DNA from: a virus | DNA: 31,259 nucleotides | Virus record (IMG/VR): IMGVR_UViG_3300029268_000088 | Span: 1-31,259 of that record | Strand: one strand, 5' to 3' | Shown: piece by piece, positions 27,863 through 31,259 of the stretch | How the letters are laid out: the number at the start of each line of letters is the position of its first letter | How positions within the stretch are numbered: the stretch's first letter is position 1 | The notes under the pieces: generated by a model | Told to the model about the DNA's origin: nothing | Seen by the model: only the letters and a program-made list of their open reading frames with translations | Database searches by the model: none | Translations under genes and position numbers: made by a program

Positions 27863-28297
27863 ATGGAAACAGAAACTCTCACAGTCGGCGCAAGTGCTGG
27901 AATACTATCAGCAATCGGAGCTTGGCTTGCAATGTACCTGAAAACCCGTGTCACACAGAAGGTTGACGTGCAATCCCAGCCGCCGACACGTCTTGAGCCG
28001 AATCCCCTGGAGGTGCGCCTTGTTGATAAGTTTGTAACGCTAGAAGAGTTCACCGCCTTAAAGCAAAAGAATAGCAGCGCTCACATTGATCTGTTTGCAA
28101 AGGTAAGTGACTTTGTTCCCAAGAAAGATTTTGAAGCTCATGCCCTGGAGGATCGTGGAGACCACGCCGAATTATTCCAGACGCTTCGAGCGCATGAAGC
28201 CAGAGACGCAGACAACCGAGCCGGTATCAGCCAGCAGCTTGGCAACATTGACGGAAAGCTTGAACTGATTATTGCAACGATGAAAGGACATAAGTAA
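27863..28297 (+). CDS. membrane-anchored coiled-coil protein
   Basis: A 144-residue protein with an N-terminal membrane segment (ILSAIGAWLAMYLKT) and a long helical part (residues 60-140) with heptad character, including QQLGNIDGKLELIIATM. This layout recalls the short anchored coiled-coil proteins (DUF2730-type) that precede the small terminase in Mu-like phages. A weak AAGG site precedes the start. The stop TAA overlaps the next start (TAATG). Confidence 0.6.
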   Translation: METETLTVGASAGILSAIGAWLAMYLKTRVTQKVDVQSQPPTRLEPNPLEVRLVDKFVTLEEFTALKQKNSSAHIDLFAKVSDFVPKKDFEAHALEDRGDHAELFQTLRAHEARDADNRAGISQQLGNIDGKLELIIATMKGHK

Positions 28298-28566
28298 TGA
28301 ACCCACGTACAGTCATTCTTGCATTCCTGGCCGGACGCTCTCCGGCAGCCTACAGCGAAGAGGCTATCAAAACTCGGGTTACTGCCAGCGGACTTCTGGA
28401 CGCTACGCCCACCTCGGTCAACAGTGAGCTTTCCTATCTCGCCTCTGATCGCATGGGCAAGCTTGTTGCAGTCGATGTAAACCCCGCATCCATGGAAGCC
28501 GTATGGTACGCTACACCCGAAGGCGTAAGCCGCTGGGTTCGGGACGGCCGTCTGCACGTCGGTTAA
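28297..28566 (+). CDS. small winged-helix-like protein
   Basis: An 89-residue protein with a winged-helix pattern: SEEAIKTRVTASGLLDATPTSVNSELSYLASDRMGKLVAVDV, where the middle helix pair and beta-wing match, and a C-terminal ATPEGVSRWVRDG. It may bind DNA next to the small terminase. In Mu-like phages a small protein occupies this place, between DUF2730-type and DUF3486 genes. Start by TAATG overlap. Confidence 0.55.
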   Translation: MNPRTVILAFLAGRSPAAYSEEAIKTRVTASGLLDATPTSVNSELSYLASDRMGKLVAVDVNPASMEAVWYATPEGVSRWVRDGRLHVG

Positions 28567-28574
28567 GGAGCACC

Positions 28575-29210
28575 ATGAATACACGCTACTACAGATCAAA
28601 GATTGGCCGCCTTCCTTTCGCCATCCGCAACGAACTGAACGAACGGATCAGGGACGGCGAGAAGGGCAGCGACATTCTCGCCTGGTTGAATACGACCAAG
28701 GAATTCAAAGCCGTCGTGAAGTCCGAGAAGTGCGGCCCCCTGATCCCCCAGAATCTGACAGACTGGCGGGATACCGGTTATGCCGACTGGCTCACGGATC
28801 AGGGCGAAGCCGACCGCCTGCGCCGCGTCACAGAAAGCACGATGACTCTGATCCAGGCCACCGGCGGCGACCCGTCTACCGTAGCCGCCCGGATGGCAGC
28901 CGCCTCGCTGATCGACGCGGTGACGCAATCCGAAAGCCCCGAAGCCCTGAACAACGCCGCCCGTTCAATCGCTGCCCTCCGCAATGCCGAGCTATCCCAT
29001 GAGAAGAACCAGCTTAGCCGGGAGAAGCTGGCCATGGACGGCCAGACCCTGGAACTCGCCAAAGCCAAATTCCGGCGCGAGACCTGCGGACTCTTCTTGA
29101 AGTGGCAGGGCAACAAGGCCGCCCAGGCCATTGCCAAAGGCCCCGGCACAAACGATGACAAGATTCAAAAACTCCTCGCCTTCATGGACAAGGAAGAACA
29201 AGCGACATGA
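28575..29210 (+). CDS. small terminase-like protein (Mu gp27 / DUF3486)
   Basis: A 211-residue protein, start at 28575 with AAGGAG five bases upstream. The N-terminus reads RSKIGRLPFAIRNELNERIRDGEKGSDILAWLN, matching the 'lP..v+..l...l..g....iL..lN' helix-turn-helix of DUF3486. The C-terminal part is helical and Ala-rich. In Mu-like phages this gene directly precedes the large terminase; here a methyltransferase stands between them. It is thought to recognise the packaging start. Confidence 0.8.
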   Translation: MNTRYYRSKIGRLPFAIRNELNERIRDGEKGSDILAWLNTTKEFKAVVKSEKCGPLIPQNLTDWRDTGYADWLTDQGEADRLRRVTESTMTLIQATGGDPSTVAARMAAASLIDAVTQSESPEALNNAARSIAALRNAELSHEKNQLSREKLAMDGQTLELAKAKFRRETCGLFLKWQGNKAAQAIAKGPGTNDDKIQKLLAFMDKEEQAT

Positions 29211-29986
29211 ACGAACTCCCCAAACCATTCTACCAGTCTGACCGCGTAACCATCTATAACGCGGACTGCCTGGCCGTGCTTGCGTCCATGCCGGACAAGT
29301 GCGCGGATATGTTTTTCACAGACCCGCCTTATGGCCACAACAACAACAACAACGGTGACCTGATCGCAAATCGGGAAAAGGCTTTAGGCCAAAAGAAGGT
29401 TGCCGATGTGGCGCGTCCGATATTAAATGACGGCGAAGAAGCGGACGGAATTTTCTTGCTTTTTCTATATCGCGCTAAAAGAATTTTGAAAGATAGCTGC
29501 TGCTGCTGCTGCTGCTGCTGCGGCGGCGGCGGCCCAGATCCGATGTTCGCCCGGTGGTCGCTGGCCATGGATAGAGTCATGACGTTCAGGCAGCAGGTCG
29601 TATGGGACAAGGGGCCTATCGGGATGGGCTGGCAATATCGGCGGTCTACCGAGTGCGTGCTGGTTGCGACAAAGGGAAAGAAGAGCATGCGCTTTTTTGA
29701 TGACTCGCATAAGATTGAAAACATCATCCGGCCCGGCATGCACGGCATTAAAAAGATTATCCCCTCAAAGCGCCAGCACCCGACAGAAAAACCCGTCGCC
29801 CTTCCGGCGTTCTTTATCCGTTTACACTCGCAACCAGGGGAAACCGTAGTTGACCCGTTTATGGGGCATGGTTCAACAGGCTCGGCATGTCTTAAGCTGG
29901 GCCGTAAGTTCATCGGTATTGAGCTGGATAGCGACCACTGCCAGAAGGCAGCCGAGCGTTTGCAGAAAGAAGAGGCCGCCCTATGA
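29207..29986 (+). CDS. site-specific DNA methyltransferase with poly-Cys/Gly motif
   Basis: A 259-residue adenine- or cytosine-N4-type methyltransferase. DPPY lies at 39-42 (catalytic motif IV) and VVDPFMGHGSTG at about 214-225 (motif I, binding S-adenosylmethionine). The order DPPY first, FxGxGxT last, marks the beta class. Residues 98-109 are eight Cys then four Gly (CCCCCCCCGGGG), coded by (TGC)8(GGC)4; I recall similar Cys-Gly runs in other phage methyltransferases, so this may be conserved. A run of five Asn follows DPPY. ATGA overlaps with both neighbours. It probably protects phage DNA from restriction. Confidence 0.88.
   Translation: MNELPKPFYQSDRVTIYNADCLAVLASMPDKCADMFFTDPPYGHNNNNNGDLIANREKALGQKKVADVARPILNDGEEADGIFLLFLYRAKRILKDSCCCCCCCCGGGGPDPMFARWSLAMDRVMTFRQQVVWDKGPIGMGWQYRRSTECVLVATKGKKSMRFFDDSHKIENIIRPGMHGIKKIIPSKRQHPTEKPVALPAFFIRLHSQPGETVVDPFMGHGSTGSACLKLGRKFIGIELDSDHCQKAAERLQKEEAAL
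29498..29533 (+). repeat. trinucleotide microsatellite (TGC)8(GGC)4
   Basis: Pure trinucleotide tract inside the methyltransferase gene, coding Cys8-Gly4. It can slip, but in-frame changes alter only length of the run. Confidence 0.8.
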
Positions 29987-31259
29987 CCCTAGCCCCCTAC
30001 CAGAAAGAGCTGATCATGACAGGCCGCGACTACGGCATGCTGCTGATGCTCTGGCGCCGTCAGGGACGCAAGACTACCACGTTCGCCTGGCAGGCGCTGC
30101 GCTGGATGCTGGAGCATCCCGGCTGCCTCGTGACCTTCAGCACCTGCGCCCTGGCATTGGGCGCTGAGTTGACGGAGCGCGAGGTTCAAATGCTGATGAC
30201 CATCATTGACACGATCAAGAGCGAGTCGAATGCAGCCATTCAGGTAGAGACCGAAGCCGATAAACTCCCCTGGTATGATGTCGCCGACCTCTTCACCCGT
30301 AACCGCTTGGAGGTCACGATCCACCACGACCGCACCACGCGCAGCCGTACCAAGATCATCGCCGCAAACTATGCCACCGCGCGCGGTTATTCCGGTTATG
30401 TCCTCCTGGACGAAATAGGCTTCATCCGGGACTTCAAGCTTTTCTTTGAAGCCGTTGAACCGATCTTTTCTTCTAACCCCGCGTACCGTCTCTGGATGGC
30501 GACCACGCCGCCGGAAGATGACGCCCACTTTTCTTACGAGCTTTCTGCGTATCCTCCCGGACGTGAGTTCATTGCCAACCCCCGAGGCAACTGGTATTCA
30601 AACGACAGCGGCCTGCCCGTGCACCGCGTATCCGCCCAGGATGCAGACCTTGCCGGCGTAAGGCTCTATGATCCAAAGTCCCGTCAAGTCGTATCCCCCG
30701 AACAGCACCGCGCCAAAGCCCTGGACAAGACGGCATGGGACCGCAACTATGGATTGATCTTCACCCAAGGCGGCATCAGTGCCGTTCAGTTACTGCCACT
30801 GTCACAGGCGCAAGCAGCTGGATACGAGCTTGGCTGCCGGTACTATTGCGATGACCTCCCCTCTATATGGTCCGAGAATCTGGATCCCCGTTATGAGACC
30901 ACCGTGGGAGCCGATCCGGCCACCACCGAAAAAGAGAAGTCCAATCCTTTCGGCGTGGCAGTAGACCAACTCATTAACGGCAAGCATGTCGGCAAGATGT
31001 TCCTGCGCTTCCGTTCCTCCGATCCGGTCAAGTGCCGTATGATGCTCAAGCAGATATGCCTGGATGTCAAGGCCACCGGATCAAAGCTCCGGTGCCTGAA
31101 CATTGACGCGACCTCCGAACGCTTCTGGGCAGCCGAAACCCGGACGGCAATCCAGGAGCAAGGCATCTGCCCCGTCAACCTGATTGTATCCTCCGAGACT
31201 GTAGAGCACCTGAACGAAACAATGACGTTCAAGACCTACCTCGGCAACATCGCCATTAA
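29983..31259 (+). CDS. large terminase subunit (Mu gp28-like), partial
   Basis: At least 425 residues, open at the window end. A Walker A variant RRQGRKTT lies at 25-32, Walker B YVLLDE at 139-144, an ATTP motif III at about 173-176, and a nuclease domain with Asp311 (GADPAT) and Asp375 (LNIDATSE). It cuts and packages phage DNA into heads. The start overlaps the methyltransferase stop (ATGA). In Mu the portal gene gp29 would follow; it is not in this window. The remaining C-terminus is missing, so the full length is unknown. Confidence 0.9.
   Translation, partial: MTLAPYQKELIMTGRDYGMLLMLWRRQGRKTTTFAWQALRWMLEHPGCLVTFSTCALALGAELTEREVQMLMTIIDTIKSESNAAIQVETEADKLPWYDVADLFTRNRLEVTIHHDRTTRSRTKIIAANYATARGYSGYVLLDEIGFIRDFKLFFEAVEPIFSSNPAYRLWMATTPPEDDAHFSYELSAYPPGREFIANPRGNWYSNDSGLPVHRVSAQDADLAGVRLYDPKSRQVVSPEQHRAKALDKTAWDRNYGLIFTQGGISAVQLLPLSQAQAAGYELGCRYYCDDLPSIWSENLDPRYETTVGADPATTEKEKSNPFGVAVDQLINGKHVGKMFLRFRSSDPVKCRMMLKQICLDVKATGSKLRCLNIDATSERFWAAETRTAIQEQGICPVNLIVSSETVEHLNETMTFKTYLGNIAI

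Noticed and set aside
27115-28297. Endolysin among the late membrane genes
   Set aside because: None of these proteins shows muramidase, amidase or peptidase motifs; an endolysin must lie outside the window or belong to an unrecognised type.
1-31259. CRISPR array, tRNA or rRNA genes
   Set aside because: No regularly spaced identical repeats with unique spacers and no tRNA-like cloverleaf with CCA end was seen; the repeats present are short-period tandem units.

Overview
The window reads as most of a Mu-like transposable bacteriophage (prophage or free phage). Recognisable hallmarks are a MuA-type DDE transposase, a MuB-type AAA+ ATPase, Gam, a gpI-type protease with a nested scaffold start, a gpT major head protein, a gpG morphogenesis protein, a gp30/gp7 head morphogenesis protein, a DUF3486-like small terminase and a gp28-like large terminase. 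The first 20 bases may be host flank. A TG at 21-22 followed by two copies of an AAAAGGGTA-containing element 33 bp apart looks like the phage 'right' end. The other end is not here: the large terminase gene is still open at base 31259 and no portal gene is visible. The host cannot be identified with certainty. Many structural proteins are rich in Asn/Thr ('TNA..') and carry Sec signals. That, together with the short-period intergenic repeats, recalls uncultured PVC-type bacteria (Kiritimatiellota, Lentisphaerota, Verrucomicrobiota), but this is impression, not proof.

Layout, left to right. 1-90: phage end. 82-6784 (minus): distal tail/fibre region, six proteins that all begin with a signal peptide or membrane anchor. 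6786-10426 (minus): tail tip proteins, tape measure, a -1 frameshifted tail assembly chaperone and the tail tube. No sheath gene is seen, so a siphovirus-like tail is likely. 10435-14256 (minus): tail terminator, connector, gpT head, decoration protein and protease/scaffold. 14257-14424: a putative late promoter, and a terminator flanked by inverted repeats. 14417-16793 (minus): gpG, small genes and gp30-like head protein. 16790-25696 (minus): early/middle region (Ner-like gene, small genes, ParB-like protein, A, B, Gam, a possible GemA and a candidate late regulator). 25697-25755: divergent immunity switch with two matching operators. 25726-26870 (plus): repressor and a membrane protein. 26896-27100: terminator, second putative late promoter and a leader hairpin. 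27115-31259 (plus): membrane/lysis-type genes, small terminase, DNA methyltransferase and large terminase.

How it fits together: the repressor (25726) probably controls the leftward early promoter through an operator lying exactly in the -35/-10 spacer. Early transcription would make the transposition proteins and then a late regulator. The late genes are split into two arms on opposite strands, head-tail leftward and lysis-packaging rightward. Each arm is preceded by the same unusual element: CCCCAC, then 12 bases of alternating purine-pyrimidine (CA/CG), then a TATAAY -10 about 20 bases from the start of the motif. This shared element and the split architecture are the most interesting features, followed by the secretion signals on virion-type proteins and at least seven families of short-period repeats placed at gene junctions.
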